Below, piece after piece: positions 1-10,222 of a stretch of DNA of 51,055 nucleotides. Source of the DNA: Burkholderiales bacterium (GTDB taxonomy: Bacteria > Pseudomonadota > Gammaproteobacteria > Burkholderiales > Burkholderiaceae_D); NCBI GenBank assembly GCA_026399895.1, contig JAPLQC010000088.1:1-51055 (forward strand), written 5' to 3'. The translations under genes were made by a program, and so were the position numbers. Below the pieces are notes generated by a model. It saw nothing but the letters and a program-made list of their open reading frames with translations. It did no database searches and was not told the DNA's origin. Every line of letters starts with the position of its first letter. Positions within the stretch are counted from its first letter, which is position 1.

Positions 1-42
1 CAGGTAGGACAATCAACGACAGCGACCATCAGTTCAGGGCAA

Positions 43-798
43 TCAGAAATTACAGAGTGTCAGATCGAACGGCACATCGCCCTCGAAGGGTTTTGGTTTC
101 ATGTCGCCGCCCTGCGTGGTGAAGCGTATCCACAGCACATACTTGTTGGCTGAGATCTCGGGAATGGCACCGAGTTTTTCATCGATATGAACGCGTAGCA
201 TCTGATACGTGCGACCTTGCAGCATCTGCTGAAAGCTGCCGGAGATGGCGACGATCTGTGTTGCACGTCCAGATTCACGCAGGAGTCGCAGCACGATGTT
301 GATAGCCGAGAACAGCGGTTCGAGCGGACCGAACCAGCCCATGATGTCGCTGCGACGCTGCTCGGCAGGTTGCGACTGCCACGCATGGTAAGACGGAAGA
401 TCAAACTCGCAAGCACCACCCGGAATAATGGTGCGGCCACGAATACTCATCAGCCACTCGTTCTCGCGGATATGCTGCCCGGTTCTGCCCTGCAGGCCGA
501 GCAATGCGGTACTAGTTTTTTCGATATCGGACAGAATGGCATTAAGGCGAGATGCCTCGACATTTGGGTTGGCCTTGAAGCCAAGCAAGGTCTGTTTTTG
601 ACGTTCGAGTTCTTGCAGCAGATCGGATTTCAGATCGGCGCGCCCGGAAACCTCCAGCATCTCGTAAATCGTCGCGAGCGCGACATGATGCTGTAGCGGG
701 TGGTCGTGCTGAATGAAGAAACTGAACTTCTCGTACAGATCCTCAAGTCGAAGAAGCGTGCGAATACGCTCGTTGAAAGGGTATTCGTAGACGGTCAA
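43..798 (-). CDS. zapD: cell division protein ZapD (FtsZ-bundling factor)
   Basis: ZapD (YacF, DUF1342) binds the C-terminal tail of FtsZ in the cytoplasm and bundles its filaments at the division ring. The 251-residue product opens with [20 protein letters not shown], which is the family's hallmark N-terminus, and its length is normal for the family. The start is a TTG codon at 798, preceded by a good GGGGA ribosome-binding site; no ATG fits the conserved N-terminus. It lies about 60 bases downstream of coaE on the same strand, the usual betaproteobacterial order (pilB-pilC-pilD-coaE-zapD), so it is probably transcribed with that group. Identification is by sequence recognition and gene order. 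Confidence 0.95.
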   Translation of the reverse strand: MTVYEYPFNERIRTLLRLEDLYEKFSFFIQHDHPLQHHVALATIYEMLEVSGRADLKSDLLQELERQKQTLLGFKANPNVEASRLNAILSDIEKTSTALLGLQGRTGQHIRENEWLMSIRGRTIIPGGACEFDLPSYHAWQSQPAEQRRSDIMGWFGPLEPLFSAINIVLRLLRESGRATQIVAISGSFQQMLQGRTYQMLRVHIDEKLGAIPEISANKYVLWIRFTTQGGDMKPKPFEGDVPFDLTLCNF

Positions 799-858
799 GG
801 AATTTCCCCGAGGATTAACCAGAAAATGTTCACAGATTCTGACTGAAGCAGCGGGAAA

Positions 859-1488
859 TTACAAACCTCCTGCACGTTTTTTTGCTGCCAGCGCCAGATA
901 TTCCTGGTGCAGCTGCTCGACGGCGGCGGCGATCGCCTCACGCGGGCCATCATTGACGATCACGTCATCCGCCACCGCCAGCCTTTCGCTGCGCTGCACC
1001 TGAGTCGCCATGATGGCTTCGACTTGTGCAACTGAAAACTGATTACGGGCCTGGACCCGCTCGATTTGCATCGCCTCCGGGCAGTCAACCACCAGCACTC
1101 GGTCGACGCGATCGACCCAACGCCCTGATTCAACGAGCAAAGGCACGACGAATACAAGGTAGTCGCCATTGCTGCGCTGGGCCGCGGCTTCAGTTTCTTG
1201 CGCGATCAGGGGATGCAGGATTTTTTCAAGTTGCTGTCGCGCTGCAGCATGGGCGAACACATGCTCGCGCATACGCGCTCGGTCGAGTGCACCATCGCTT
1301 GTTAAAAATGCATCACCAAAAGTTTGTTGGATCAGCGCCATCGCCAAGCCGCCAGCTGCGGTCAGTTGATGCGCGATTTGATCGGTGTCGATCACGCCGG
1401 CACCTTGTGCGGCAAACAAGTCTGCGACTAGCGACTTGCCGCTACCGATACCACCGGTCAGCCCGACTGAAAAAAGTTCGCTGCTCAT
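859..1488 (-). CDS. coaE: dephospho-CoA kinase
   Basis: CoaE phosphorylates the 3'-hydroxyl of dephospho-CoA with ATP, the last step of coenzyme A synthesis. The N-terminus [11 protein letters not shown] holds the P-loop (about residues 12-19), followed by the DTDQIAHQL segment typical of the family. The total of 209 residues is normal. The frame stays open seven codons further upstream to 1509, but the ATG at 1488 is preferred: it puts the P-loop at the usual distance and overlaps the pilD stop codon as ATGA, so the two are likely translationally coupled. It is the fourth gene of the pilB-pilC-pilD-coaE-zapD run. Confidence 0.95.
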   Translation of the reverse strand: MSSELFSVGLTGGIGSGKSLVADLFAAQGAGVIDTDQIAHQLTAAGGLAMALIQQTFGDAFLTSDGALDRARMREHVFAHAAARQQLEKILHPLIAQETEAAAQRSNGDYLVFVVPLLVESGRWVDRVDRVLVVDCPEAMQIERVQARNQFSVAQVEAIMATQVQRSERLAVADDVIVNDGPREAIAAAVEQLHQEYLALAAKKRAGGL

Positions 1489-2363
1489 GAATGGCTGGCT
1501 TGCATCCAAAGATCCATGATGTCCTGACCATAGAGCAGCGCGATGAATCCTGCCAGCGCAAGGAAGGGCCCGAACGGAATCGGTTTATCCCGCTGATGCC
1601 CACGCAGCAGAATCAGCAGCACACCGACCACCGCCCCTACGGCCGACGAGAGCAGCACAATCAGCGGCAACATATACCAGCCTAGCCAAGCACCGAGTGC
1701 AGCCAATAATTTGAAGTCGCCATAGCCCATGCCTTCTTTACCGGTGAATAAGCGATAGCCCCAGTACACCAGCCACAGCAGCAGATAACCGGCCGCAGCA
1801 CCAATCACCGCATCAGGTAGCGGCGTGAAGGTGGCAGATAGGTTGAACAACAAGCCAACCCACAGCAGCGGCAGGGTGAGATCGTCCGGCAGGAACTGGG
1901 TATCCAGATCAATGAAGGAGAGTGCGAGCATGGTCCAGACCAGTAGCAAGCCTGCTAAGCCGTTCACGTCGCTGCCCAAGCGCCACACCACACAGCCGGA
2001 CAGTAGCGCCGCCAGCAGCTCGACTAAGGGATAGCGCGGCGAGATCGGTGCACGGCAGTAGCGACAACGACCGCGCAGCCAGACCCAACTGACGAGTGGA
2101 ATATTCTCGGCAGCGGTGAGCGTATGGCCGCAGGCCGGGCAGGCCGAGCGCGGGAACAGCAAGTTGTAATGGCCGCTATGGGGTTCTGGCTCATCGCGCT
2201 CAATTGCGATGAAGTTATCTGTCTCGCGCTGGAGCATCACCGGAATGCGATGGATCACGACATTCAAGAAGCTGCCCACCACCAAGCCGATCACCATCCA
2301 GCACAAGGTAGTGAGTGCAATACCGGGTGGCGCATCGATCAGCGCCGCGAACAATGCGTCCAT
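1485..2363 (-). CDS. pilD: type IV prepilin peptidase / N-methyltransferase PilD
   Basis: PilD is an inner-membrane aspartic protease that cuts the leader of type IV prepilins and type II secretion pseudopilins and methylates the new N-terminus. The 292-residue product has the two zinc-binding CxxC pairs (Cys75/Cys78 and Cys100/Cys103) of the cytoplasmic N-terminal domain. It also has the two catalytic-aspartate regions, [12 protein letters not shown] (about 150-161) and GYGDFK (Asp216), with several hydrophobic membrane spans around them. Its start overlaps the pilC stop by one base (TGATG) and its stop overlaps the coaE start, which marks a tight operon. No prepilin gene (pilA) is present in the window. 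Confidence 0.96.
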   Translation of the reverse strand: MDALFAALIDAPPGIALTTLCWMVIGLVVGSFLNVVIHRIPVMLQRETDNFIAIERDEPEPHSGHYNLLFPRSACPACGHTLTAAENIPLVSWVWLRGRCRYCRAPISPRYPLVELLAALLSGCVVWRLGSDVNGLAGLLLVWTMLALSFIDLDTQFLPDDLTLPLLWVGLLFNLSATFTPLPDAVIGAAAGYLLLWLVYWGYRLFTGKEGMGYGDFKLLAALGAWLGWYMLPLIVLLSSAVGAVVGVLLILLRGHQRDKPIPFGPFLALAGFIALLYGQDIMDLWMQASHS

Positions 2364-3595
2364 CAGACCACTGAACCCAGCTTGAAAATCGGTAGATACA
2401 TGGCGATGACTAATCCTCCAATCAGGCCGCCGAGAAACACCATGATGATGGGCTCCATGAGCGACGACAGCGATGCCACGGCGGCGTCGACTTCTTCTTC
2501 GTAGAACTCTGCAACTTTGCGCAGCATTTCATCCAGCGAACCCGACTCTTCACCGATCGCGGCCATTTGCGTTGCCATTGCAGGGAATACCTGTACCTGT
2601 TGCATCGCCACCGCGAGCGAAGTGCCGCTAGAGACTGACAATGCAATTTTTTGCGTCGCCTCATGGTACACCGCATTACCTGAAGCCCCGCCGACTGAAT
2701 CCAGTGATTCTACCAATGGCACACCCGCCGAGAACATCGTGGCCAGCGTACGCGTCCAGCGTGCCACCACAGCTTTCATGATCACAGGGCCGAACACCGG
2801 TAGCTTCAGGAGCAGACGATCTGTGGCTGCCTGCATCGATGCTGAACGCTTCCAGCTTCGCACAAACAAAAATGTAGCGATGGCCGTGCCACCAAACACG
2901 ATGGGCCAGTAGGCGACAAACTGGTCCGACAGCCAGATCACGAATAACGTAGGCAATGGCAGCTCGGCACCGAAGCTCTCAAATACGCTTTTGAACGAAG
3001 GCACCACCCAGATCATGATCACTGCAGTCACAATCACCGCCACGGCTAACACGGCGGCAGGATAGAACATGGCCGACTTGATCTTGCCTTTGAGGGCCAG
3101 TGTTTTTTCTTTGTAGGTGGCCAGCCGCGCCAGTAAATCATCCAGAATGCCGGCTTGCTCACCCGCATTGACCAAGTTGCAGAATAGCTTGTCGAAGTAC
3201 TGCGGGTAGCGTTTGAAGGCTTGCGACAAACTAGTACCGGTCTCGACATCCGCACGAATATCTAGCAGCAGCCGAGACACGGCAGGATTGGCATGGCCGC
3301 GTGCAACAATATCGAAGGACTGCAGTAAAGGCACACCGGCTTTCATCATGGTGGCAAGCTGGCGAGTAAACACGCAAAGATCTTTCTCGCTGATTCTGCG
3401 AGAACGCGGCAGTTGTTTTTTCTTGATTGTGGTGACCTGTATGCCTTGCCGACGTAGCTGTAGTTTGGCAGCGGGTGCGCTATCAGCGCGTATCTCTCCG
3501 TTAGTGGTGCGTTGTAATCGATCAAGGCCTTGCCAAGAGAATGTCTGCTCGGCAGATCGCGATTTTTTAGCAACTGGGGTGGCTAGCTCAGGCAT
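2363..3595 (-). CDS. pilC: type IV pilus inner-membrane platform protein PilC
   Basis: PilC is the polytopic platform protein that couples the PilB/PilT motors to pilin assembly. The 410-residue protein has a short basic N-terminus and two repeats of the T2SS-F/GspF domain (roughly residues 75-200 and 275-400). The repeats contain DLCVFTRQLATMMKAGVPLL and the matching RWTRTLATMFSAGVPLVESL; each is followed by hydrophobic spans, and the C-terminus MVFLGGLIGGLVIAMYLPIF is characteristic. The start at 3595 overlaps the pilB stop by 8 bases. It is the middle gene of pilB-pilC-pilD. Confidence 0.96.
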   Translation of the reverse strand: MPELATPVAKKSRSAEQTFSWQGLDRLQRTTNGEIRADSAPAAKLQLRRQGIQVTTIKKKQLPRSRRISEKDLCVFTRQLATMMKAGVPLLQSFDIVARGHANPAVSRLLLDIRADVETGTSLSQAFKRYPQYFDKLFCNLVNAGEQAGILDDLLARLATYKEKTLALKGKIKSAMFYPAAVLAVAVIVTAVIMIWVVPSFKSVFESFGAELPLPTLFVIWLSDQFVAYWPIVFGGTAIATFLFVRSWKRSASMQAATDRLLLKLPVFGPVIMKAVVARWTRTLATMFSAGVPLVESLDSVGGASGNAVYHEATQKIALSVSSGTSLAVAMQQVQVFPAMATQMAAIGEESGSLDEMLRKVAEFYEEEVDAAVASLSSLMEPIIMVFLGGLIGGLVIAMYLPIFKLGSVV

Positions 3596-5297
3596 TGGTG
3601 CACCCTAAGATTTCATCCAAACTGGTTAAACCTTGCTTCACTTTCATCAGTCCTGCCTCCCGTAAGGTTCTGACACCCTCCCGCTTCGCCTGCGCCTCGA
3701 TCTCAAGTGCAGTGCCTTGAGCAAGGATGATGGCTTCGATTGCTTCTGATATCGGCATTACCTGGTACACACCTACTCGGCCCTTGTAGCCACTGCCACT
3801 GCAGCGCTCGCAGCCCACCGCACGGTAGGGTGTCCAACCACTCAGGTCGGTTTCTGCAAAGCCCGCTGCGAGAAACGCATCGACAGTAATCGGCTCGGGT
3901 TGTTTGCAACTACATAGCCGTCGCGCTAAGCGCTGTGCGGTGATCAGACTCACTGCCGACGCGATATTGAAAGGCGCTACGCCCATGTTTAGTAGCCGCG
4001 TCAGTGTCGAGGGTGCATCATTGGTGTGTAAGGTCGAGAACACCATGTGGCCGGTTTGGGCTGCTTTGATTGCGATATCTGCCGTCTCAAGATCACGAAT
4101 CTCGCCCACCATCACAATATCCGGGTCTTGCCGCAGGAATGCGCGTAGCGCGACTGGAAACGTCAGGCCAGCACGCTCGTTGATATTGACTTGGTTAATA
4201 CCGGGTAAATTGATTTCTGCCGGGTCTTCAGCAGTGGCGATATTGATGCCCGGTTTGTTCAGAATATTCAGGCAGGTATAGAGCGATACCGTCTTGCCGG
4301 AGCCGGTAGGGCCCGTGACCAGCACCATGCCATAGGGGCGGTGGATCGCATCAAGCAGCAACGCTTTTTGATCGGGATCGTAGCCGAGTGCATCGATACC
4401 GAGCTGCGCCTGACTACCATCGAGAATACGCATCACGATTTTTTCACCGAATAGCGTCGGCAGTGTCGACACCCGAAAATCAATGCTGCGCGTACCGGAT
4501 ACCGACAGCTTCATGCGGCCATCTTGCGGAACGCGCTTTTCAGAGATATCCAGGCGCGAGATGACCTTGATGCGCGAGGCGAGTTTTTCTTTGATGGCGA
4601 TTGGCGGCTGTGAAATCTCGCGAAGTTCCCCATCAACCCGAAAACGGATGCGATAAAACTTTTCGAAAGGCTCGAAGTGCAAATCCGACGCGCCCATATT
4701 GATCGCATCGGTCAGAATTTTTTGCAGGAAGCGTACAACTGGGGCGTCGTCAATCTCACTTGCGGGGGTGTCTGAGTGATTACCGTCATCGACTAAGGCC
4801 ACGCTATCCAGATCGTCGCCGATCAATTCCGATAGGTTCTGCTCCGTACTCTGAGATAGCTTCGCGATCAAGTCGGTTAGTTGCGGCAGTAACACCACCA
4901 CTGGTTCAACCGACAAGCCGGTACGAAACTTGACTTGATCCAGCGCCTGCGTTTGCGTCGGGTCGGCGATGGCAACAGAGACTTTATTCGCCCGCTTGGC
5001 GAGCACCACCACCCTCTGCGACTGCATCAGACGGTCGTCGATAATGTTTTTTGGTAGCGCCTGAACATCCAGCGCACCGAGGTCAAGTAATGGACAACCG
5101 AAGTGCGTAGCGCAGAACAAGGCAAGCGCCTTGGCATCCATCTCACCGCTACGGATCAGATGATCAATGAAAGGGATGCGTTCATTGCTGGCATCACGTT
5201 GGAGCACATCGATTTGCTGTTGACTCAGTTTGCCCGCTTGTAAAAGCGCGCGCGGCAAACCGGAAGGAGCGGAGGGTGAGGCGGTAGTCGGGCGCAT
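3588..5297 (-). CDS. pilB: type IV pilus extension ATPase PilB
   Basis: PilB is the cytoplasmic hexameric ATPase that powers pilus extension. The 569-residue product has an N-terminal GspE-N/MshEN domain (about 1-170), then the secretion ATPase core. The core shows Walker A GPTGSGKT near residue 328, an Asp box near AEDPAE, Walker B PDIVMVGEIRD, and a His box GHMVFSTLHTN. The tetracysteine zinc site is visible toward the C-terminus (CSC ... CERC). Length and domain order are those of canonical PilB. It is the first gene of the pilBCD run; about 220 bases separate it from ruvB upstream, enough for its own promoter, though I see no unambiguous one. Confidence 0.96.
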   Translation of the reverse strand: MRPTTASPSAPSGLPRALLQAGKLSQQQIDVLQRDASNERIPFIDHLIRSGEMDAKALALFCATHFGCPLLDLGALDVQALPKNIIDDRLMQSQRVVVLAKRANKVSVAIADPTQTQALDQVKFRTGLSVEPVVVLLPQLTDLIAKLSQSTEQNLSELIGDDLDSVALVDDGNHSDTPASEIDDAPVVRFLQKILTDAINMGASDLHFEPFEKFYRIRFRVDGELREISQPPIAIKEKLASRIKVISRLDISEKRVPQDGRMKLSVSGTRSIDFRVSTLPTLFGEKIVMRILDGSQAQLGIDALGYDPDQKALLLDAIHRPYGMVLVTGPTGSGKTVSLYTCLNILNKPGINIATAEDPAEINLPGINQVNINERAGLTFPVALRAFLRQDPDIVMVGEIRDLETADIAIKAAQTGHMVFSTLHTNDAPSTLTRLLNMGVAPFNIASAVSLITAQRLARRLCSCKQPEPITVDAFLAAGFAETDLSGWTPYRAVGCERCSGSGYKGRVGVYQVMPISEAIEAIILAQGTALEIEAQAKREGVRTLREAGLMKVKQGLTSLDEILGCTNA

Positions 5298-5515
5298 GAG
5301 TCATCGGCGAACAAGTCGCGCGCATCATGCGTGAAGCTGCTGATAGCAGGAAGGATTTCGTTACGTGGTTAGCTGATGCTTACTGCGGTAAGTGATGGCG
5401 CGGCGGTATTTCGACGTAATTTGGCAACAGCATTAAGCCAAAAATGTAGCGCCTGTCTCGTTAGGTCGATGGCAAGGTGCTGCCAACGTAGCAAGCGGCC
5501 TAAATAGACAGGCGC

Positions 5516-6586
5516 TTAATTGGACTTTGGAGTACTGTCCCAGAGATCGCCATTCGGGCTGGTGCGCGGCGCAGTCACACCGAAATGCTGATAAGCCGAT
5601 GGCGTTGCAATTCGTCCGCGCAGCGTACGTTGTAAGTAACCTTGCTGTATCAAGTAAGGTTCGAGTACATCTTCGATGGTGTCGCGTTCTTCACCAATTG
5701 CAGCGGCGAGGTTATCCAACCCAACCGGTCCGCCGCTGAACTTAAACAAGACCGCTTCCAACAACTTTCGGTCCATCAGATCAAATCCGACCGGATCAAC
5801 ATCGAGCATCTTGAGCGCAGCGTCGGCAATCTCACGCGTAATACGGCCTTCACCTTTTACTTCGGCATAGTCGCGAACCCGTCGCAGCAAGCGGTTTGCA
5901 ATACGCGGTGTGCCGCGACTGCGGCGCGCAATCTCCAGCGCACCCTGATCCACAATCATGGCGTTGAGCAACGAAGCGCTACGTGTGACGATACGAGCCA
6001 GCTCTTCTGGCGTATAGAACTCAAGACGCGCGACAATGCCAAAGCGGTCGCGCAGCGGATTGGTGAGCATGCCGGCGCGTGTAGTTGCGCCAACCAGCGT
6101 GAACGGTTGCAAATCGAGTCGAACGGATCGTGCGGCTGGGCCTTCACCGATCATGATATCGATCTGGTAATCCTCGAGTGCAGGGTAGAGAATCTCTTCG
6201 ACGATCGGCGACATGCGATGAATCTCATCGATGAACAGCACATCGTTCTTTTCCAGATTGGTCAGCAGCGCCGCTAAATCGCCCGGCCGCTCAAGTACCG
6301 GGCCAGATGTCTGACGCAGGTTAACGCCCATCTCACGCGCAATAATGTGTGCCAGTGTGGTCTTACCCAGACCGGGCGGGCCAAACAGTAGCGTGTGATC
6401 CAGTGCCTCGCTGCGTTTTCTGGCTGCGGCAATAAAAATCTCTAACTGCTCGCGGGCCTTGGTTTGCCCGATGTACTCATCGAGGTTGTGTGGCCGCAGC
6501 GCACGCTCGATCGCCTCTTCATTGGGCGATACCGGGGCTGCGTCGATAACGCGGCGCTCGTTGAAGTTGTCGGTCTGAATGCTCAT
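5516..6586 (-). CDS. ruvB: Holliday junction branch migration ATPase RuvB
   Basis: RuvB is the hexameric AAA+ motor that, with RuvA, drives branch migration of Holliday junctions. The 356 residues include [11 protein letters not shown] near the N-terminus, Walker [13 protein letters not shown], Walker B LFIDEIHR, the sensor region [18 protein letters not shown] with its arginine finger area, and the C-terminal winged helix ending in [14 protein letters not shown]. All are canonical. It follows ruvA by 28 bases on the same strand, giving the operon order ruvC-ruvA-ruvB. Confidence 0.98.
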   Translation of the reverse strand: MSIQTDNFNERRVIDAAPVSPNEEAIERALRPHNLDEYIGQTKAREQLEIFIAAARKRSEALDHTLLFGPPGLGKTTLAHIIAREMGVNLRQTSGPVLERPGDLAALLTNLEKNDVLFIDEIHRMSPIVEEILYPALEDYQIDIMIGEGPAARSVRLDLQPFTLVGATTRAGMLTNPLRDRFGIVARLEFYTPEELARIVTRSASLLNAMIVDQGALEIARRSRGTPRIANRLLRRVRDYAEVKGEGRITREIADAALKMLDVDPVGFDLMDRKLLEAVLFKFSGGPVGLDNLAAAIGEERDTIEDVLEPYLIQQGYLQRTLRGRIATPSAYQHFGVTAPRTSPNGDLWDSTPKSN

Positions 6587-6614
6587 CGCTGCATTGTAGC
6601 CGCGCAGGTGGTTT

Positions 6615-7190
6615 TCATGCCTTGGACAAGGACTTTAGCGCTTGGCGTATACCATCGGAGACCGTACTACCTGCCGGTACTTGTTTGATTGCCAGTAGCG
6701 CTTCTTTCTCTGAATAACCCAGCGCCAGCAGTGCGCTGAGAACATCATTGCTGCTCTCGCCTTCGGTGCCGGGGGCAGTGCCTAGTTCAGCGCCGAGTTT
6801 GCCTTTCAGTTCAAGCAGTAAACGCTCGCCCGTTTTTTTGCCGATGCCGGGGATGCGCGTCAAGCGACCGACTTCTTGCAGCGTTACCGCCTGCGCCAAG
6901 TCATTGACCGACATGCCCGATAAAATCGCCAAGGCGGTTCTCGCACCGATGCCGCTAATCTTGATCAGCTCGCGAAATAGCTCGCGTTCCTGTGTCGTAC
7001 CAAAGCCATACAACAGCTGCGCATCTTCGCGCACCACCATGTGCGTCAACAGCGTGACGCGCTCGCCGGTAGCGGGTAAGTTGTAGAACGTACTCATCGG
7101 CACACCGACTTCATAGCCGACGCCATTGCAATCCACGATGAGTTGCGCGGGATTTTTGTCGAGCAAAAGGCCAGATAAACGACCGATCAT
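6615..7190 (-). CDS. ruvA: Holliday junction binding protein RuvA
   Basis: RuvA forms the tetrameric platform that holds the four-way junction for RuvB. The true start is the ATG at 7190 ([14 protein letters not shown]), giving 191 residues. The frame is open a further 65 codons upstream, but that stretch overlaps ruvC and has no family similarity. The protein shows the N-terminal OB fold, two helix-hairpin-helix motifs ([13 protein letters not shown] and [17 protein letters not shown]), an acidic/Ser-rich linker, and the C-terminal RuvB-binding helical domain ([14 protein letters not shown]). It sits between ruvC and ruvB. Confidence 0.97.
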   Translation of the reverse strand: MIGRLSGLLLDKNPAQLIVDCNGVGYEVGVPMSTFYNLPATGERVTLLTHMVVREDAQLLYGFGTTQERELFRELIKISGIGARTALAILSGMSVNDLAQAVTLQEVGRLTRIPGIGKKTGERLLLELKGKLGAELGTAPGTEGESSNDVLSALLALGYSEKEALLAIKQVPAGSTVSDGIRQALKSLSKA

Positions 7191-7236
7191 TGAAACACCC
7201 AGGAAAAATTTTTCAGATGATAACGCCTTGGCATGT

Positions 7237-7779
7237 TCAACCGACCAGCCGGCCGCCCCGCACTCGTAAACCACGCCGGGCCAGCTCAGGCGCGACAGCA
7301 CCCAAGGCAGCGCGTCCTGCACCAGCATGCGCATGACAAATCGCGATACCGAGCGCATCCGCCGCGTCGGTGCCAGGCAAGGCATCGAGTTTCAGTAATC
7401 GCTGCACCATCGCCTGTACCTGCGCCTTTTGCGCTTTGCCGTGGCCAGCGACTGATTTCTTCATTTGCAAGGCCGTGTACTCAGCCACCGGTAGATTAGC
7501 GCCCACCAAGCCGCAGATGGCGGCGCCGCGCGCCTGACCCAATAGCAGCGTGGATTGCGGGTTCACATTCGAAAAAACAATCTCGATTGCCGCGCATTCG
7601 GGTTGGTAGGTCTGAACTAGCTGACTGACGCCCTCAAGGATGACCTTCAGTCTGGACGGTAAATCGCCATCCGGTATTTGGATGGTGCCAGAGGCGACGT
7701 AGGACAGACGCGCACCGGCTTGATGAATCACACCGAAACCAGTGATACGCAGCCCAGGGTCGATACCAAGGATTTTCAT
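7237..7779 (-). CDS. ruvC: crossover junction endodeoxyribonuclease RuvC
   Basis: RuvC is the dimeric endonuclease that resolves Holliday junctions. The 180-residue product has the catalytic acids in their usual places: Asp7 in [14 protein letters not shown], Glu in [16 protein letters not shown], and the C-terminal [18 protein letters not shown] aspartates of the RNase H-like fold. Start ATG at 7779. A small GIY-YIG protein gene ends only 7 bases upstream, so the two may share a transcript. Confidence 0.97.
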   Translation of the reverse strand: MKILGIDPGLRITGFGVIHQAGARLSYVASGTIQIPDGDLPSRLKVILEGVSQLVQTYQPECAAIEIVFSNVNPQSTLLLGQARGAAICGLVGANLPVAEYTALQMKKSVAGHGKAQKAQVQAMVQRLLKLDALPGTDAADALGIAICHAHAGAGRAALGAVAPELARRGLRVRGGRLVG

Positions 7780-7786
7780 GCGCGGA

Positions 7787-8071
7787 TTATGACAGTAGGC
7801 CGGGATAAAGGTCTTGCCAATGAGGGTTGGACGCTTCGATTAGGCGTATCTTCCACTCGCGCTTCCAATTCTTGAGCTGCTTCTCACGATGGATGGCACT
7901 GATGATCGAGTCAGTGTGCTCATACCATACCAAATCATGTATGCCATAGCGCTGAGTGAAACTTTCGACTGCATCAGCCTTGTGCTGATGGACTCGTTTG
8001 ATCAGATCTTTTGTTACCCCAACATAAATGGTGCCGTTACGTGCACTTGCCATGATGTAGACAAACGGCAT
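7787..8071 (-). CDS. small GIY-YIG nuclease-domain protein (YhbQ/COG2827 type)
   Basis: This is a 94-residue stand-alone GIY-YIG domain. The motif is present as [20 protein letters not shown], followed by the conserved Arg in LIKRVHQHK, the Glu in [18 protein letters not shown] that binds the metal in the family, and NPHWQDL at the end. Members are common in proteobacteria and usually labelled putative endonuclease; their substrates are mostly unknown. It lies directly upstream of ruvC on the same strand, and the gap on its other side carries three REP-like hairpins. A link to recombination is only suggested by position. Confidence 0.85.
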   Translation of the reverse strand: MPFVYIMASARNGTIYVGVTKDLIKRVHQHKADAVESFTQRYGIHDLVWYEHTDSIISAIHREKQLKNWKREWKIRLIEASNPHWQDLYPGLLS

Positions 8072-8088
8072 GAGTCGTCTAAAAAACT

Positions 8089-8115
8089 GTGGATCCCGGC
8101 CTACGCCGGGACGAC
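8089..8115 (+). repeat. REP-like hairpin, copy 1
   Basis: GTGGATCCCGGCC followed by TACGCCGGGACGAC forms an imperfect inverted repeat (CCCGGC/GCCGGG core). It is the first of three related hairpins between the GIY-YIG gene and purH, in the same orientation as copy 2 and opposite to copy 3. Confidence 0.75.
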
Positions 8116-8205
8116 TCCTTTGAGGTTCATTGCTAGATGGTTACAACCTGACATGCTTATCAAAAGGCGTGGGATGAGTGAGAACATGAGTCACCTTAAA
8201 AATTC

Positions 8206-8232
8206 GGGATCCCTGCCTGCGCAGGGATGACG
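8206..8232 (+). repeat. REP-like hairpin, copy 2
   Basis: GGGATCCCTGCC followed by TGCGCAGGGATGACG is the same element as copy 1, with a compensatory pair of changes: the stem is CCCTGC/GCAGGG instead of CCCGGC/GCCGGG. The preserved pairing argues that the hairpin itself is maintained. Confidence 0.75.
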
Positions 8233-8320
8233 ATTTTAGAGTTTGCTGCGATTTCACATCACTCTGATTTGATGGGCGCATTCCATATTGACTGTGATTT
8301 ATAGGTAGACCCTAAGATTG

Positions 8321-8350
8321 GGTCATCCCGGCGCAGGCCGGGATCCAGAG
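8321..8350 (-). repeat. REP-like hairpin, copy 3 (inverted)
   Basis: On the plus strand this reads GGTCATCCCGGCG then CAGGCCGGGATCCAGAG. Its reverse complement matches copies 1 and 2. It lies 18 bases beyond the purH stop codon and could also help end or stabilise the purH transcript. Confidence 0.75.
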
Positions 8351-8368
8351 ACCAGAAGCCGAAACGTC

Positions 8369-9934
8369 TTAGTGTCGGAAGTGCCGTGTTCCGGTGTATG
8401 CCATGACAACGCCTTGCTCATCTGCAGCATCAATCACTTCCTGATCACGCATAGACCCACCCGGCTGGATAACGCAATTCGCGCCCGCAGCAACCACCAC
8501 ATCCAGACCATCGCGGAAGGGGAAGAAAGCATCAGATGCCACCACAGAACCAGCTAATGACAAGCCCGCGTTTTGCGCTTTGATGGAAGCGATACGTGCC
8601 GAATCAATTCGGCTCATCTGCCCTGCACCTACGCCCAGTGTCATGCCATTGCCGCAAAACACAATCGCATTCGATTTAACAAACTTGGCGACGCGCCAGG
8701 CAAACATCATGTCGAGCAGCTGTGCGGGGGTTGGCTGTTTTTTGCTGACGATGGTCAGCTCACTGGCTTGTACATTTTTCGCATCCGCCGATTGCAGGAG
8801 CACGCCACCACCAACACGCTTGAGATCGAATGGGTTCACTGCCTGCCCGAGCGGTATTTCGAGCAAGCGGACGTTTTGCTTGCTCTCAAACACCTTGCGC
8901 GCTGCATCGCTGAACGCAGGTGCAATCAAGACTTCAACAAACTGCTGCGCCACAGCTTCTGCCGCCTTGCCATCCAGTGCGCAGTTAAAGGCGATGATGC
9001 CGCCAAACGCTGAGGTGGGGTCGGTTTTCAAGGCTTTGCTATACGCTTCATGCGCATCGGCACCCACCGCAACACCGCAGGGGTTGGCGTGTTTGACAAT
9101 CACACAGGCGGGTGCATCTAAGGTTTTGACGCATTCCCAGGCCGCATCAGCATCGGCAATATTGTTGTACGAGAGTTCCTTGCCCTGATGCTGACGGTAG
9201 TTGGCAAGCGCACCTTCAACGGTAGTTACATCACGATAGAACGCCGCTGATTGATGCGGGTTCTCACCGTAGCGCATGTCTTGCAGTTTGACGAACTGCA
9301 GGTTGAGTTTGGCGGGATACGTCGCGCGGGATTGATGTTGCCGATCCGGCCCCAGCGCACTCAGGTAATTGGTAATAGCGCCATCGTAATGCGCGGTGTG
9401 CGCAAATACCTTGATCGCCAATTCAAAGCGCGTATCAAAACTGACTGCACCTGCATTGGTCTGCATCTCAGCAAGCACGCGCTGGTAATCGGAGGGGTCG
9501 CAAATCACGACCACATCTTTATGATTTTTAGCCGAAGAGCGCAGCATGGCCGGGCCACCGATATCGATGTTTTCGATTGCGTCTTCGAGTAGGCAATTGT
9601 CTTTGGCGACCGTCTGCTGGAAGGGGTACAAATTCACGACCACCATGTCGATGGTTGGAATATCGTGCTGCGACAGCGCATCCATATGCTGCGGCATATC
9701 GCGCCGCGCCAAGATACCGCCATGAACTTTCGGATGTAGGGTTTTGACACGACCGTCCAGCATTTCCGGAAAGCCGGTGTAATCCGCTACCTCGGTTACC
9801 GCTAAGCCATGCTCTGCCAGTAACTTCGCGGTACCACCGGTCGACAGCAATTTGACGTTCATCGCCGCTAATGCATGGGCGAATTCAAGCACGCCGGTCT
9901 TGTCCGACACTGAAATCAGCGCTTGTTTGATCAT
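8369..9934 (-). CDS. purH: bifunctional AICAR formyltransferase / IMP cyclohydrolase
   Basis: PurH catalyses the last two steps of de novo IMP synthesis. The 521-residue product begins [19 protein letters not shown], the start of the N-terminal MGS-like IMP cyclohydrolase domain (about 1-200). The AICARFT domain follows, with [13 protein letters not shown], the Lys-His pair in [13 protein letters not shown], and the C-terminal [23 protein letters not shown]. Length and motifs are canonical. fis lies 27 bases upstream on the same strand, giving the betaproteobacterial order dusB-fis-purH. Confidence 0.98.
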   Translation of the reverse strand: MIKQALISVSDKTGVLEFAHALAAMNVKLLSTGGTAKLLAEHGLAVTEVADYTGFPEMLDGRVKTLHPKVHGGILARRDMPQHMDALSQHDIPTIDMVVVNLYPFQQTVAKDNCLLEDAIENIDIGGPAMLRSSAKNHKDVVVICDPSDYQRVLAEMQTNAGAVSFDTRFELAIKVFAHTAHYDGAITNYLSALGPDRQHQSRATYPAKLNLQFVKLQDMRYGENPHQSAAFYRDVTTVEGALANYRQHQGKELSYNNIADADAAWECVKTLDAPACVIVKHANPCGVAVGADAHEAYSKALKTDPTSAFGGIIAFNCALDGKAAEAVAQQFVEVLIAPAFSDAARKVFESKQNVRLLEIPLGQAVNPFDLKRVGGGVLLQSADAKNVQASELTIVSKKQPTPAQLLDMMFAWRVAKFVKSNAIVFCGNGMTLGVGAGQMSRIDSARIASIKAQNAGLSLAGSVVASDAFFPFRDGLDVVVAAGANCVIQPGGSMRDQEVIDAADEQGVVMAYTGTRHFRH

Positions 9935-9961
9935 GATTGGGAAAAGAAGAAAGACAAGGGC

Positions 9962-10195
9962 TTAGAGCAGGCCATGCTGCTGAAGCTTTTTGCGTAGCGT
10001 ATTTCGATTGATGCCCAGCATATCGGCAGCGTGCGACTGGTTACCCTCAGCGCGTGCCATCACGACTTCCAGCATGGGCCGCTCCACCGTCAGGACCACC
10101 ATGTCGTAGACGTTATGGGGTTCCTGTTCACCCAGGTCGCGAAAATACTTCTCAAGGCTTTTGCGAACGACGTCCTGGATGTGGTCTTTACTCAT
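9962..10195 (-). CDS. fis: DNA-binding protein Fis
   Basis: Fis is a small dimeric nucleoid protein that bends DNA and regulates rRNA and growth-rate genes. I place the start at the ATG at 10195, giving 77 residues (MSKDHIQDVVRKSLEKYFRD), as in other betaproteobacterial Fis proteins. A TTG four codons upstream is the only other candidate. The C-terminal helix-turn-helix QSHAADMLGINRNTLRKKLQ is unmistakable. It lies between dusB (27-base gap) and purH (27-base gap). The dusB-fis pairing is also the enterobacterial arrangement. Confidence 0.95.
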   Translation of the reverse strand: MSKDHIQDVVRKSLEKYFRDLGEQEPHNVYDMVVLTVERPMLEVVMARAEGNQSHAADMLGINRNTLRKKLQQHGLL

Positions 10196-10222
10196 GTTAT
10201 TTCGCAATACGGAGAAGTGTTG

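Noticed and set aside
217..696. 159-codon plus-strand ORF opposite zapD
   Set aside because: Shadow frame of zapD; no recognisable family and no ribosome-binding site.
1026..1490. 154-codon plus-strand ORF opposite coaE
   Set aside because: Shadow frame of a firmly identified gene on the other strand.
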